Shown here: in pieces, positions 17,446-26,228 of the stretch
How positions within the stretch are numbered: position 1 is the first letter of the stretch
Layout: the number at the start of each line of letters is the position of its first letter
Origin: Nocardia seriolae NBRC 15557
GTDB lineage: Bacteria > Actinomycetota > Actinomycetes > Mycobacteriales > Mycobacteriaceae
Assembly: GCF_007990715.1 (NCBI RefSeq)
Contig: NZ_BJWY01000008.1
Coordinates: 1-64,000 of the forward strand
Reading direction: 5' to 3'
Length of the DNA stretch: 64,000 nucleotides
Made by a program: the position numbers and the translations under genes
Notes under the pieces: model-generated
What the model was told of the DNA's origin: nothing
Database searches by the model: none
Seen by the model: only the letters and a program-made list of their open reading frames with translations

Positions 17446-18048
17446 ATGCGCAAGATCACCGCTGGCATGTTCATCTCCCTCGACGGCGTCATCGCCGACC
17501 CGCAGGACTGGCACTTCCCGTACTTCAGCGAGGAGATGGGCGAGGCCGTTTCGACGCTGGTCGCGTCCGCCGACACCATGCTGTTCGGGCGGGTCACCTA
17601 TGAGGGATTCGCGGGTGCCTGGCCCGATCGGGAAGCCGAGGGCGGGGAGGACGCCGGGTTCGCCAAGGCGCTCGGCGATATGCGCAAGATCGTCTTCTCG
17701 CACGGCGCGGTCGACCTCACCTGGCGCAATTCCGAACAGCCGCAAGGGGATCTGGTGGAGACCGCGGCGCTGCTGAAGGCCGAGGAAGGCGGCGACATCA
17801 CGCTGAGCGGATCCACCTCGATCGTGCGGCAGCTGCTCGCGGCGGAACTCATCGACGAACTGCACCTGCTGGTGCACCCGGTCGTGCTGCGCAACGGCGC
17901 GATGCGGCTCTTCGATGAGGGAACGCCGATTCCGCTGCGGCTGCTGTCGGCCACGCCGTTCGAGACCGGGGTCGTGCACCTGGTCTACGGTCCGGCCGCC
18001 GCGCCCGCCGCGGCCGGCTACGACGAGGCGAAAACGCATATCTCCTAA
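17446..18048 (+). CDS. Dihydrofolate-reductase/RibD C-terminal-like protein
   Basis: The 200-residue protein starts MRKITAGMFISLDGVIADPQ, the hallmark of the RibD-C/DHFR-like family, and contains ADTMLFGRVTYEGFAGAW and a late TLSGSTSIVRQLLAAELIDE nucleotide-binding segment. It should be a cytosolic NADPH-dependent reductase of unknown substrate. AAGGAG lies 14 bases upstream of the ATG. The 3' end overlaps the convergent TetR gene by four bases. Confidence 0.9.
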   Translation: MRKITAGMFISLDGVIADPQDWHFPYFSEEMGEAVSTLVASADTMLFGRVTYEGFAGAWPDREAEGGEDAGFAKALGDMRKIVFSHGAVDLTWRNSEQPQGDLVETAALLKAEEGGDITLSGSTSIVRQLLAAELIDELHLLVHPVVLRNGAMRLFDEGTPIPLRLLSATPFETGVVHLVYGPAAAPAAAGYDEAKTHIS

Positions 18049-18722
18049 TCGGATTCGGATCCGGTGAGGCGGGCCCGCTGCCGGCGGGCCCGCCTCTTGC
18101 CGATGGCGTCGTAGCGCAGCTGCAACCCGTCGGTGAATGCGGACAGCGCCAATTCGAAACTCTCGGAGTCGATTTCGTCGGCCTTGGCGCGCAGCAGATG
18201 CGCCTGCTCCAGGTGCGGATAGCGGTCCCGATAGACCTGGACGTCGTCGATGAAGCCGCGGGAGAACGAGCCCATGGTGGCTCCCATCACCAGGTAGCGG
18301 GTGGCCGCGCCGATCATCGTCGCTTCGCGCGGGGGCCAGCCCGCCGAGACCAGGCCGCCGTGGACGGCGTCGGCGTGGCGGAGATTCTCGTCGCGGGTGC
18401 CGGGACCGGCTGCCAGGTAGGCGACGAAATTGGGGTGCCGCACCAGCGCGTCACGGTAGGAGTGGGCCCAAGCCGTCAGGCCGGTGCGCCAGTCGCCCGA
18501 ATCGAAGGCGGAGGTGTCGACGCGGGCCATGATGCCGCCCGCGATGTCGTCGAGCAGTGCGTCCTTGGTGCGGTAGTGGGTGTAGAGCGAGGCGGCCTGC
18601 ACGCCCAGCTCGGCGGCGAGCTTGCGCATGGACAGCTCGGCGAGACCGTCGCGGTCGATCAGGGTGAGCGCCGCCTCGCTGATGCGTTCGCGGCTCAGCA
18701 GCGGCACTTTCGGCCTGGCCAT
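18045..18722 (-). CDS. TetR-family transcriptional regulator
   Basis: The product of about 225 residues has the TetR helix-turn-helix at 10-55 (ISEAALTLIDRDGLAELSMR, LGVQAASLYTHYRTKDALLD) and an all-helical ligand domain. The ATG at 18722 is chosen because AAGGAGG lies about eight bases before it; the GTG at 18731 overlaps that site. Two operator-like palindromes lie in the 140-base divergent region with the acyl-CoA dehydrogenase operon, so it probably represses that operon, perhaps sensing an acyl-CoA. That role is inferred. Confidence 0.9.
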   Translation of the reverse strand: MARPKVPLLSRERISEAALTLIDRDGLAELSMRKLAAELGVQAASLYTHYRTKDALLDDIAGGIMARVDTSAFDSGDWRTGLTAWAHSYRDALVRHPNFVAYLAAGPGTRDENLRHADAVHGGLVSAGWPPREATMIGAATRYLVMGATMGSFSRGFIDDVQVYRDRYPHLEQAHLLRAKADEIDSESFELALSAFTDGLQLRYDAIGKRRARRQRARLTGSESD

Positions 18723-18796
18723 CCGGCTCACCTCCTTGTGGCGGACCCCAGTGATCCCCCGGCGGAGGTCGAATTTATCACCCGGTCCTTGATTAA

Positions 18797-18844
18797 CCGA
18801 ACACTGTTAGGATAGCTTCGAGTCATAAACCTAACAACGTTCGG
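18797..18844. promoter_or_regulatory. Paired TetR-type operators upstream of the acyl-CoA operon
   Basis: CCGAACACTGTTAGG (18797-18811) and CCTAACAACGTTCGG (18830-18844) are each imperfect palindromes of the form CCKAAC N3 GTTMGG, and are inverted relative to each other (13 of 15 identical). They lie between the TetR gene and the acyl-CoA dehydrogenase start at 18863, where TetR repressors bind. Confidence 0.7.
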
Positions 18845-18862
18845 TTAGGAGCTTTCGCAACC

Positions 18863-20013
18863 ATGGACTTCGAACTCGGCGAGTCGCAGCGCGAACTGCG
18901 CGACCTGGCACGCGCCTGGGGGACAAAGAGGTCGTCCCGCACGCGGCGGCCTGGGACCGGGCCGAGGCGGTGGATACCGCGATCGTCGGAAAGCTCGGTG
19001 AGATGGGCTTTCTCGGCATCGAGATCCCCGAGGAGTACGGCGGGTCCGGCGGCACCGCCACCGACTACTGCCTGCTGCTCGAGGAGCTCGGGCGCGGGGA
19101 CAGCTCGGTGCGCGGCATCGTGTCGGTCTCGCTCGGGCTGGTTTCCAAGACCATCAAGACCTACGGCACCGAGGCGCAGAAGCGGGAGTGGCTGCCGCGG
19201 CTGTGCGCCGGGCAGGCGCTGGGCTGCTTCGGGCTCACCGAACCGGGCACCGGCTCGGACGCGGGCAGCCTGACCACCAAAGCCGTTGCGGACGGCGATG
19301 ATTGGCTGCTGTCGGGCACCAAGATCTTCATCACCAATGGCACCTGGGCCGAAGTCGCGATCATCTTCGCGCGCACCGGCGGGCCCGGGCCCAAGGGCGT
19401 GACCGCGTTCCTGGTGCCCACCGACGCGCCCGGGTTCGCGCGCACCGAGATCAAGGGCAAGCTCGGCCTGCGCGGGCAGGCCACCGCGGAGCTGGTGCTC
19501 GACGGGGTCCGGGTGCCCGACGCCAACCGGCTCGGCGAGCTCGGTCAGGGCTTCAAGATCGCCATGGCGGCCCTGGACAAGGGGCGCATGGGCGTGGCCG
19601 CCGGGTGCGTCGGCGTCGCCAAGGGCTGCCTGGAGGCCGCCGTGAAATACGCTGGGGAGCGCGAACAGTTCGGCAAGCCGATCGCCTCCTACCAGCTGGT
19701 TCAGGAACTCATCGCCGATATCGCCGTCGATGTCGAGGCGGCGCGGCTGCTCACCTGGCGGGTCGCCGACCTCGTCGAGAAGGGCAAGCCGTTCGGCACC
19801 GAGGCCTCGGTGGCCAAGCTGTTCGCCAGCGAGGCCGCGGTGAAGGCCGCCAACAATGCCATCCAGGTGTTCGGCGGATACGGCTACATCGACGAGTACC
19901 CGGTGTCGAAGTACCTGCGCGATTCCCGGGTGCTCACCCTCTACGAGGGCACCAGCCAGATTCAGAAGCTGCTCATCGGGCGCGCCCTCACCGGCGTGAA
20001 CGCCTTCCTCTGA
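18863..20013 (+). pseudogene. Acyl-CoA dehydrogenase, frameshifted near its start
   Basis: The frame opens MDFELGESQRELRDLARAWG, then shifts. The rest (DKEVVPHAAAWDRAEAVDTA, then IVGKLGEMGFLGIEIPEEYG) continues in the next frame to the stop. Adding one G to the five-G run at 18918-18922 restores a 383-residue protein, the family's usual size. Landmarks are LTEPGTGSDAGS, FITNGTWAEVAI, and the C-terminal VFGGYGYIDEYPVSKYLRDS, RVLTLYEGTSQIQ with the catalytic-base region. It would oxidise acyl-CoA at the alpha-beta bond with FAD. AGGAG precedes the ATG. First gene of a five-gene operon; either frameshifted or mis-sequenced. Confidence 0.85.
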
Positions 20014-20042
20014 CCATCCTCACAGACAGGGAGATTCACCTC

Positions 20043-20792
20043 ATGTCGAAAGTCGCAGTCGTGACCGGCGCCGCCCGCGGCATCGGCGCGGGCACCGCCG
20101 CCCGCCTGGCCGCCGACGGATTCGCCGTCGCCATCGTCGATCTCGACGAGGCGGCCTGCAAGGACGCGGTGGACGCCATTGTCGCCAAGGGCGGCAAGGC
20201 CATCGCGGTGGGCTGCAATGTCACCGACGAGACGCAGGTCGCGGCCGCGTTCGAACGCGTTGCGGCGGAACTGGGTTCGGTCGACGTACTGGTCAACAAT
20301 GCCGGCGTGCTGCGCGACAACCTGCTGTTCAAGATGTCGGTGGACGACTGGGACATCGTGATGTCGGTGCACCTCAAGGGCGCGTTCCTGTGCTCGCGCG
20401 AGGCGCAGAAGTACATGGTGAAGCAGAAGTCCGGCAAGATCGTGAACACCTCCAGCGTGTCGGCGCTGGGTGCGCGCGGGCAGGCCAACTACTCGGCCGC
20501 CAAGATGGGTATCCAGGGGCTGACCCGTACGCTGGCAATGGAATTGGGGCCGTTCGGCATCAATGTCAATGCCGTCGCGCCCGGGTTCATCGTCACCGAG
20601 ATGACCGATGCCACCGCCGCCCGGGTGGGAGTCTCGCCCGAGGAATTCCGCGCCGAGGCCGCCAAGATCACCCCGCTGCGTCGCGTCGGCGAACCGGCCG
20701 ACATCGCGAACGTCGTTTCCTTCCTGGTCTCCGACGATGCCTCCTTCGTCACCGGCCAGACCATTTACGTCGACGGCGGACGCCGTCTCTGA
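20043..20792 (+). CDS. FabG-like 3-oxoacyl/3-hydroxyacyl-CoA SDR
   Basis: The 249-residue classical SDR has TGAARGIG at residues 8-15, NNAG in LVNNAGVLRDN, Ser in NTSSVS and YSAAK as catalytic Tyr/Lys, with PGFIVTEM and the C-terminal TGQTIYVDGG typical of FabG proteins. Between two acyl-CoA dehydrogenases and an acyl-CoA ligase it probably acts as a 3-hydroxyacyl-CoA dehydrogenase in a degradative pathway rather than in fatty-acid synthesis. GGGAG precedes the ATG. Confidence 0.92.
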   Translation: MSKVAVVTGAARGIGAGTAARLAADGFAVAIVDLDEAACKDAVDAIVAKGGKAIAVGCNVTDETQVAAAFERVAAELGSVDVLVNNAGVLRDNLLFKMSVDDWDIVMSVHLKGAFLCSREAQKYMVKQKSGKIVNTSSVSALGARGQANYSAAKMGIQGLTRTLAMELGPFGINVNAVAPGFIVTEMTDATAARVGVSPEEFRAEAAKITPLRRVGEPADIANVVSFLVSDDASFVTGQTIYVDGGRRL

Positions 20793-20798
20793 CCAGGC

Positions 20799-20840
20799 CC
20801 AACTCTCGGGAGCTCTCAGGGGCTTCCCCTGAAACCCCTT
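20799..20840. repeat. Dispersed short repeat, copy B
   Basis: CCAACTCTCGGGAGCTCTCA followed by GGGGCTTCCCCTGAAACCCC. It shares its core with 5627-5668 and 28214-28256, and includes a GGGGCTTCCCC hairpin. It lies in the gap between the SDR and the second acyl-CoA dehydrogenase. Confidence 0.7.
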
Positions 20841-20861
20841 TCGCCAGAACAAGAGAGCACT

Positions 20862-22019
20862 ATGCAGAGAACAATTTTCGACAAGGACCACGAAGCCGTC
20901 CGCGAGACCGTGCGGGCTTTCCTCGAAGCCGAGGTCGTGCCGGTCTACGAGGAGTGGTACGCCGCCGGTATCGCGCCGCGCGAGTTCTATTACAAGCTGG
21001 GCGAACTCGGTGTCTTCGGCATCGAGGTGCCCGAGGAGTTCGGTGGCGCGGGCATCGAATCCTTCAAGTTCCAGGCCATTCTCCTCGAGGAGTGCGCGCG
21101 GGCCGCGGTGTCGCTGGGCGGCTCGGGCGTGCACGTAGGGCTGTGCCTGCCCTACATCCTGAACCTGGCCACCCAGGAGCAGAAGGAGCGCTGGCTGCCC
21201 GGCTTCGTGTCCGGCGAGACCATGTTCGCCATCGCCATGACCGAGCCCGGCACCGGCTCGGACCTGGCCGGAATGCGCACCACCGCAAAGCTTTCCGCGG
21301 ACGGCACGCACTACGTGCTGAACGGGTCCAAGACCTTCCTCACCGGCGGCGTGCTCGCCGACCGCGTCATCGTGTGCGCCCGCACCGCCGCGCCCGCCGA
21401 AGGCGATCGCCGCCACGGGATTTCGCTGTTCGCGGTGGACACCAAGTCGGCGGGCTACACCGTCGGCCGCAAGCTCGACAAGCTGGGCCTCAAGGTCTCC
21501 GACACCGCCGAACTCAACTTCACCGACGTCAAGGTGCCGGTCGAGGACTTGCTCGGTGAGGAGCACAAGGGCTTCTCCTACCTGGGTCAGAACCTGCCCC
21601 AGGAGCGGGCGTCCATCGCCGTCGGCGCGTACGCGCAGGCCAAGGCCGCCATCCGGTTCGCCAAGGATTACACGCAGCAGCGCAACGTCTTCGGCCAGCC
21701 GGTCGCCAGCTTCCAGAACACCAAGTTCGAACTCGCCGCCTGCCAGGCCGAGGTCGACGCCGCCGAAGCCGTCGTCGACCGCGCCCTCGAGGCCCTCGAC
21801 AACGGCACCTTGACGGCCGCCGACGCCGCCTCGGCCAAGCTGTTCTGCACCGAGGTCGCCCACCGCGTCATCGACCGCTGCCTCCAGTTGCACGGCGGCT
21901 ACGGCTTCATCAACGAATACCCGATCGCCCGCCTGTACGCCGACAACCGGGTCAACCGGATCTACGGCGGCACAAGCGAAGTCATGAAAATGATCATCGC
22001 CAAGAACATGGGTCTCTGA
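20862..22019 (+). CDS. Acyl-CoA dehydrogenase
   Basis: The 385-residue protein has the family landmarks MTEPGTGSDLAGMRTTA (about 127-143), FLTGGVLADRVIV, the helical C-terminal domain and YGFINEYPIARLYADNRVNR with IYGGTSEVMK near the end. It uses FAD to introduce an alpha-beta double bond in an acyl-CoA. It is not closely similar to the first dehydrogenase of the operon, so the two may form a heteromeric enzyme or act on different chain lengths, as in steroid/branched-acid degradation. The specific substrate is unknown. Confidence 0.93.
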   Translation: MQRTIFDKDHEAVRETVRAFLEAEVVPVYEEWYAAGIAPREFYYKLGELGVFGIEVPEEFGGAGIESFKFQAILLEECARAAVSLGGSGVHVGLCLPYILNLATQEQKERWLPGFVSGETMFAIAMTEPGTGSDLAGMRTTAKLSADGTHYVLNGSKTFLTGGVLADRVIVCARTAAPAEGDRRHGISLFAVDTKSAGYTVGRKLDKLGLKVSDTAELNFTDVKVPVEDLLGEEHKGFSYLGQNLPQERASIAVGAYAQAKAAIRFAKDYTQQRNVFGQPVASFQNTKFELAACQAEVDAAEAVVDRALEALDNGTLTAADAASAKLFCTEVAHRVIDRCLQLHGGYGFINEYPIARLYADNRVNRIYGGTSEVMKMIIAKNMGL

Positions 22020-22044
22020 TCCCGTCTCGAAACCCGAGGTATCG

Positions 22045-23529
22045 ATGAACGCGACTCTCTCCCTGGCCAGCATCCTCGCCGAACCGGCGTGGCGGCGGCC
22101 CGACCATATCGCCCTGATCGAGGGCGAGCAGCGCATCAGCTTCCGGGATCTGTGGCGGCAGGCCCGCGAACAGGCCGGGGCGCTCATCGAACTCGGGGTG
22201 CGGCCGGGGGACCGGGTCGCGCTCATGGGGCCCAATACCGCGGATTTCCCGCGCGCCTACTTCGCCATTCTGGCGGCGGGGGCGACCGTGGTGCCGGTAC
22301 ACCTGCTGCTCACCGCGGACGAGGCCGAATACGTGCTGCGCGACAGCGGGGCCAAGGTCATGATCTGCCATCCGATGGTGGAGGCGGTCGGCAAGGAAGC
22401 CGCGAGCCGGGTCGGGATCGACTGCCTGGGTCCGAAAGAGCTTACAGGCGAGGCGATTCCGACCTACGTGGCGCGCAGCCCGCTGGATACGGCGGTGGTG
22501 TTCTACACCAGCGGCACCACCGGGCGGCCCAAGGGCGCGGAGCTCAGCCACCTCAATATGGTCATGTGCGCCACCGTGAACGCCTTCGACGCCAACGAGG
22601 TCCAGCGCGAGGACATCGCGCTCGGGGCGCTGCCGCTGTTCCACGTGTTCGGGCAGACCGTATCCATGAACTCGCACTGGCGGCTGGGCGCGACCCTGGT
22701 GCTGCTGCCGAGATTCGATGCGGCACAGGCGCTCGAGCTCATGGTGCGGGAGAACATCAACACCTTCCACGGTGTCCCGACCATGTACCACGGCCTGCTC
22801 GAGGCGGCCGAGGCCGCGACGGAGCTGCCGAAGCTGCGGCTGTGCATCAGCGGCGGCGCGGCCATGCCGCCGGTCATCATCGAGGAATTCGAGAAGGTCT
22901 TCGGCTCGCACATCCTCGAGGGCTACGGCCTGTCCGAAACCTCGCCCACCGCAACGGTGAACCAACCGCTGCTCGGCCCCAAGGTCGGGACCGTCGGGCA
23001 TCCGGTGTGGGGCGTCGAGGTGGAGATCGCCGACGCCGAGCACCGCGACCGCATCGACCTGCTGCCCACCGGCACCATCGGCGAGTTCGTGGTGCGCGGC
23101 CACAATGTGTTCAGCGGCTACACCGGCAATCCCGAGGCCACCGCGGAGGTCATGGTGGACGGCTGGTTCCGCACCGGCGACCTCGGCATCAAGGACGAGC
23201 AGGGCTACCTGCGCATCGTCGACCGGATCAAGGAGATGATCATCCGCGGCGGGTTCAACGTGTACCCGACCGAGGTCGAAGCGGCACTGCTGCGGCATCC
23301 GAACATCGCGCAGGTGGCGATCATCGGTGTGCCGGACGAGAACTACGGCGAAGAGATCCTCGCGGTCGTGGTGCCGTCGGGACCGCTGTCGGCCGAGGAA
23401 GTCATCGACTACGCGAAAGAGCATGTGGCACGGTACAAGTACCCGCGCCGCGTCGAGTTCGTCACCGAATTGCCCATGGGGCCAACCCACAAGATCCTCA
23501 AGCGCGAACTGAAGCAGCGCTACGCCTGA
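22045..23529 (+). CDS. Acyl-CoA synthetase (AMP-forming ligase)
   Basis: The 494-residue ANL-family enzyme has the P-loop-like YTSGTTGRPKGAELSH (about 154-169), the A5 motif GYGLSETSPT, the A7/A8 region GWFRTGDLG and IVDRIKEMIIRGGFNVYPTE, and the A10 lysine in GPTHKILKREL. It activates a carboxylic acid to acyl-CoA for the dehydrogenases encoded upstream. GAGGT precedes the ATG. Length is slightly short for FadD proteins but complete. Confidence 0.94.
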   Translation: MNATLSLASILAEPAWRRPDHIALIEGEQRISFRDLWRQAREQAGALIELGVRPGDRVALMGPNTADFPRAYFAILAAGATVVPVHLLLTADEAEYVLRDSGAKVMICHPMVEAVGKEAASRVGIDCLGPKELTGEAIPTYVARSPLDTAVVFYTSGTTGRPKGAELSHLNMVMCATVNAFDANEVQREDIALGALPLFHVFGQTVSMNSHWRLGATLVLLPRFDAAQALELMVRENINTFHGVPTMYHGLLEAAEAATELPKLRLCISGGAAMPPVIIEEFEKVFGSHILEGYGLSETSPTATVNQPLLGPKVGTVGHPVWGVEVEIADAEHRDRIDLLPTGTIGEFVVRGHNVFSGYTGNPEATAEVMVDGWFRTGDLGIKDEQGYLRIVDRIKEMIIRGGFNVYPTEVEAALLRHPNIAQVAIIGVPDENYGEEILAVVVPSGPLSAEEVIDYAKEHVARYKYPRRVEFVTELPMGPTHKILKRELKQRYA

Positions 23530-23546
23530 GCGGAGGAAACCTCACC

Positions 23547-23999
23547 ATGATCGACTTCAACGACTTCGACCGGCTACGGGCCGCCGTCGGCACCGAGCTC
23601 GGGGTCAGCGACTGGATCACCGTGGACCAGAAGCGCATCGACACCTTCGCCGACGCCACCGACGACCACCAGTGGATCCACGTCGACGCCGAACGCGCCG
23701 CCGCCGGACCCTACGGGCGCACCATCGCGCACGGATTCCTCACCCTGTCGCTGGTGGTGCCGATGACCGCGCAGGTCATGACCGTCAGCGCGGCGAATAT
23801 GGCGATCAACTACGGGCTCAACAAGGTTCGCTTCATCAACCCGGTCCGGGTGGACAGCCGCATCCGCGGGCGGTTCACCCTCGACGCCGTCACCGACATC
23901 CCCGGCGGCGTGCAGGCCGTGCGCACGGTGACCGTCGAGATCGAGGGCCAGGACAAGCCCGCCTGCGTCGCGGAGAGCATCGCACGCTACCTCTCCTGA
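23547..23999 (+). CDS. MaoC-like (R)-specific enoyl-CoA hydratase
   Basis: The 150-residue hot-dog-fold protein contains FADATDDHQWIHVDAERAAA, the hydratase-2 motif with catalytic Asp and His, and GRTIAHGFLTLSLVVPM. It resembles the mycobacterial HtdZ (Rv0130) type. It would hydrate the 2-enoyl-CoA produced by the dehydrogenases. The ATG has GGAGG at 23532-23536; a longer same-frame extension overlapping the ligase gene is rejected. A terminator follows directly. Confidence 0.92.
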   Translation: MIDFNDFDRLRAAVGTELGVSDWITVDQKRIDTFADATDDHQWIHVDAERAAAGPYGRTIAHGFLTLSLVVPMTAQVMTVSAANMAINYGLNKVRFINPVRVDSRIRGRFTLDAVTDIPGGVQAVRTVTVEIEGQDKPACVAESIARYLS

Positions 24000-24011
24000 G
24001 GTTCGGGGGAT

Positions 24012-24050
24012 GATGGCCCGCCGATCGAATCGATCGGCGGGCCATCGTTT
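24012..24050 (+). terminator. Terminator of the acyl-CoA operon
   Basis: A 17-bp perfect stem (GATGGCCCGCCGATCGA and complement) with essentially no loop beyond the central A is followed by GTTTTCC. It stands between the rightward MaoC gene and the leftward YdcF-like gene. Confidence 0.85.
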
Positions 24051-24086
24051 TCCGTGCGTGGGCCTGGTTGTTCTTCGCGCGTGGGC

Positions 24087-24941
24087 CTAGGCGTGCGGCC
24101 CGAACGGCACCGCCGACAGCGGGGCGGCATCCGGCGTCATGGTCGCCACCACGGAGATCCCCGCCGCCTGGAAATTCGTCAGCGCCCGCGCGATATGGTC
24201 CGCCGAGGTGATCAGGATGGCCGCGTGCGCGCCGATGACGTCCATGAGCTGCGCCGAGAACGCCGCGTTCTGCACCGTCGAATTCGCCTTGGTCTCGGTG
24301 TGAATGCGGTCGCGGTCGATGCCGTGCTCGACCAGCCAATCGGCCATGGCATCGGCCTCGGTCACCCCGTTCTGCGGATTGCCGCCGGTCACGATGACCG
24401 GGGCCCGCGGGGACAACAGGGCCGAGACGTACCCGGCGTAGAGGCGGGACATGAGCTCGGGGCGCATCTGGCCGTCGGGCAGCAGACCGTACCCGAGCAC
24501 CACGATGGCGGTGTCGGGGGTGAACAGGGCGGGCAGATTCACCCCGGGTAGGTCGACGCCCGGGAAGTTCAGCGTCGAGAAGGCGTCGATGCTGGCCAGC
24601 ACATCACTGGACAACCCCGCCAGTGGATCGACCCGGTCCGGCACCTGGCCCGCGACGGGCTCGGCGGCGGGCGTCGTGGAATCCGCCTCGGCCGCCAGGG
24701 GGTCCGGGGTGATGGGGTCCGGGTCCAGGTACGCCGGTGCCGCGTCGGCGAAGGCCGGGGCGGCACCGGTGGCCAGCGCGATGACGGTCGCGCCCGGCAG
24801 CAGCGCCTGCAATGTCCGGATGCGAATGGTGTTGGGAATCGGCCGATGATGGCGGCCGGGACTGCGTCGTCGCAGCTCCGGGCGGACGCCCTGCCATTGA
24901 CCGCTGGATGTGATCTTCCGATGTCTGCCTGCGTCGAGCAT
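24087..24941 (-). CDS. Exported YdcF/ElyC-type DUF218 protein
   Basis: The 284-residue protein has a basic N-terminus, then a hydrophobic stretch (LLPGATVIALATGAAPAFAD) that is a probable signal peptide or anchor. A Pro/Ala-rich linker follows, then a DUF218 core: AIVVLGYGLLPDGQMRPELM, PVIVTGGNPQNGVTEADAM, HTETKANSTVQNAAFSAQLM, ILITSADHIARAL. This matches the YdcF/SanA/ElyC fold, associated with envelope functions but with no settled reaction. The start is the ATG at 24941. Confidence 0.85.
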   Translation of the reverse strand: MLDAGRHRKITSSGQWQGVRPELRRRSPGRHHRPIPNTIRIRTLQALLPGATVIALATGAAPAFADAAPAYLDPDPITPDPLAAEADSTTPAAEPVAGQVPDRVDPLAGLSSDVLASIDAFSTLNFPGVDLPGVNLPALFTPDTAIVVLGYGLLPDGQMRPELMSRLYAGYVSALLSPRAPVIVTGGNPQNGVTEADAMADWLVEHGIDRDRIHTETKANSTVQNAAFSAQLMDVIGAHAAILITSADHIARALTNFQAAGISVVATMTPDAAPLSAVPFGPHA

Positions 24942-25165
24942 CGCAACCCCCTAGGTAGCCGGAGTGTGACTACCGGTCGGTTCACAATCTTCCGAATCAT
25001 GATCTCGCCGGATTCACTTCCGTGGAGGCGATTTCGCGAAATCAAGATCCGAAAAATGGGGGCAGTGCGCCATGGTGACCGGTGTCACAGCCGAGCTGAT
25101 GTCACACCCGTGCGCGCCGCGTCGTCAACCCGACGAAGCCAACAGCACACGGAATCGAGAGAACA

Positions 25166-25633
25166 ATGACCCGCTTCGCCATGTTCGAGAACGAGATCAC
25201 CACCAAGTTCGTCAAGCGCCTCAACAACGCGGGCCGCATCGCCGAGGAGTCGACGCTGCCCAAGGCCGTCCAGGAACTGGTGAAAATCCGTGCCTCCCAG
25301 ATCAACCGCTGCGGCATGTGCCTGGACATGCACACCAAGGACGCCGCCCATGCCGGCGAAACCCCCGTCCGCCTGGCCATGATCGCCGCGTGGAAGGAAT
25401 CCACCGTCTTCACCGACGCCGAACGCGCCGCCCTGGCACTGACCGAGGAGGGCACCCGCCTCGCCGACGCGTCACCCGGCATCACCGAGGACACCTGGGC
25501 CCAGGTCCGCAAGCACTACGACGACGACCAGATCGGTGCCCTGATCTCCCTGATCGCCACCATCAACGCCTGGAACCGCCTGAACGTCATCTCCGGCAAC
25601 GTCGGCGGCGACTACGTCCCCGGCCAGTGGTGA
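25166..25633 (+). CDS. Carboxymuconolactone decarboxylase/AhpD-family protein
   Basis: The 155-residue product has VQELVKIRASQINRCGMCLD followed by MH, i.e. the CxxC...H redox motif of AhpD-like proteins (about residues 49-56), and C-terminal ISLIATINAWNRLNVI. Such proteins are small alkylhydroperoxidase-type peroxidases or their partners. No ahpC lies nearby. A hairpin follows. Confidence 0.92.
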   Translation: MTRFAMFENEITTKFVKRLNNAGRIAEESTLPKAVQELVKIRASQINRCGMCLDMHTKDAAHAGETPVRLAMIAAWKESTVFTDAERAALALTEEGTRLADASPGITEDTWAQVRKHYDDDQIGALISLIATINAWNRLNVISGNVGGDYVPGQW

Positions 25634-25652
25634 CCGGCACCCATCGAACGGC

Positions 25653-25693
25653 GGCCCCTCCGGAAATTCGGTTTCGGATTTCGGGAGGGGTCG
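25653..25693. terminator. Stem-loop after the CMD gene
   Basis: GGCCCCTCCGGAAATTCG and CGGATTTCGGGAGGGGTCG can pair over about 15 bases with one mismatch, 20 bases after the CMD stop. A short T-rich tail (GTTACTGT) follows. Confidence 0.6.
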
Positions 25694-25746
25694 TTACTGT
25701 CATCGGCGCCACCGACGCCCTGGCGCGCAGGACGTGGGGTGGTCCA

Positions 25747-25821
25747 GCCGGTGTGGAGGAGTTCGGAGTCCTCGCTTCTCTGTCGAGGAAGAAATCGCGG
25801 GTTCGAATCCCGTCACTGGCG
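25747..25821 (+). tRNA. tRNA-Asp (GTC), atypical
   Basis: All 75 bases fold as a tRNA. Acceptor GCCGGTG pairs with CACTGGC (one G-U), the D stem is GAGG/CCTC with GG in the loop, the anticodon stem is CTTCT/GGAAG, the loop CTGTCGA has anticodon GTC at 25782-25784, and the T arm is GCGGG-TTCGAAT-CCCGT. Discriminator G73 fits Asp, and U8-A14 and G15-C48 tertiary pairs are possible. It departs from usual tRNA-Asp at G37, A38 and a U at position 21, and CCA is not encoded (GCA follows). It may be a second, divergent Asp tRNA or a decaying copy. Confidence 0.7.
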
Positions 25822-25930
25822 CAAGACAATTCACGCCGGGTGCCTCCCCTCAGCCGGTGAACACCGCGCGATGGTCTGCACACCACTCGGCCCGCTCGAC
25901 CACACCGGTTCCATCGCGGACGGACGCGGC

Positions 25931-25936
25931 TAGAGT
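25931..25936 (+). promoter_or_regulatory. Leaderless -10 element (TAGAGT) for the Lrp-like gene
   Basis: TAGAGT ends seven bases before the ATG at 25944, the spacing expected when transcription starts at the first codon. There is no ribosome-binding site. Confidence 0.5.
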
Positions 25937-25943
25937 TGGGCGC

Positions 25944-26219
25944 ATGATTACCGCGATTGTGCTGATCTCCGCCGAGCCGGATCGGATTCCCGAGACCGCG
26001 CAGGAGCTCGCCGACATCAAGGGTGTGGCCGAGGTCTATTCGTGTGCGGGGGATGTGGATCTGATCGCCGTGGTCCGGGTGCGCGATCACGAGGAGATCG
26101 CCGAGGTGGTCACCGGGCGCGTCAACAAGACGCCGGGCGTGCTGCGCACCGCCACCCACATCGCGTTCAAGTCCTACTCGCGCGCCGATGTGGAGGCCGG
26201 GTTCTCGATCGGCGAATAG
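25944..26219 (+). CDS. Lrp/AsnC-type ligand-binding (RAM) protein without DNA-binding domain
   Basis: The 91-residue product MITAIVLISAEPDRIPETAQ, then GVAEVYSCAGDVDLIAVVRV and TPGVLRTATHIAFKSYS, is a stand-alone Lrp/AsnC C-terminal domain. The N-terminal helix-turn-helix of full regulators is absent. Such proteins form dimers or octamers and may bind amino acids or modulate full-length Lrp proteins. It is probably translated from a leaderless mRNA. Confidence 0.88.
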   Translation: MITAIVLISAEPDRIPETAQELADIKGVAEVYSCAGDVDLIAVVRVRDHEEIAEVVTGRVNKTPGVLRTATHIAFKSYSRADVEAGFSIGE

Positions 26220-26228
26220 CCGCCGGGA

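Noticed and set aside
25657..25821. Selenocysteine tRNA with long variable arm
   Set aside because: The sequence folds better as a normal 75-base tRNA with a five-base variable loop and anticodon GTC.
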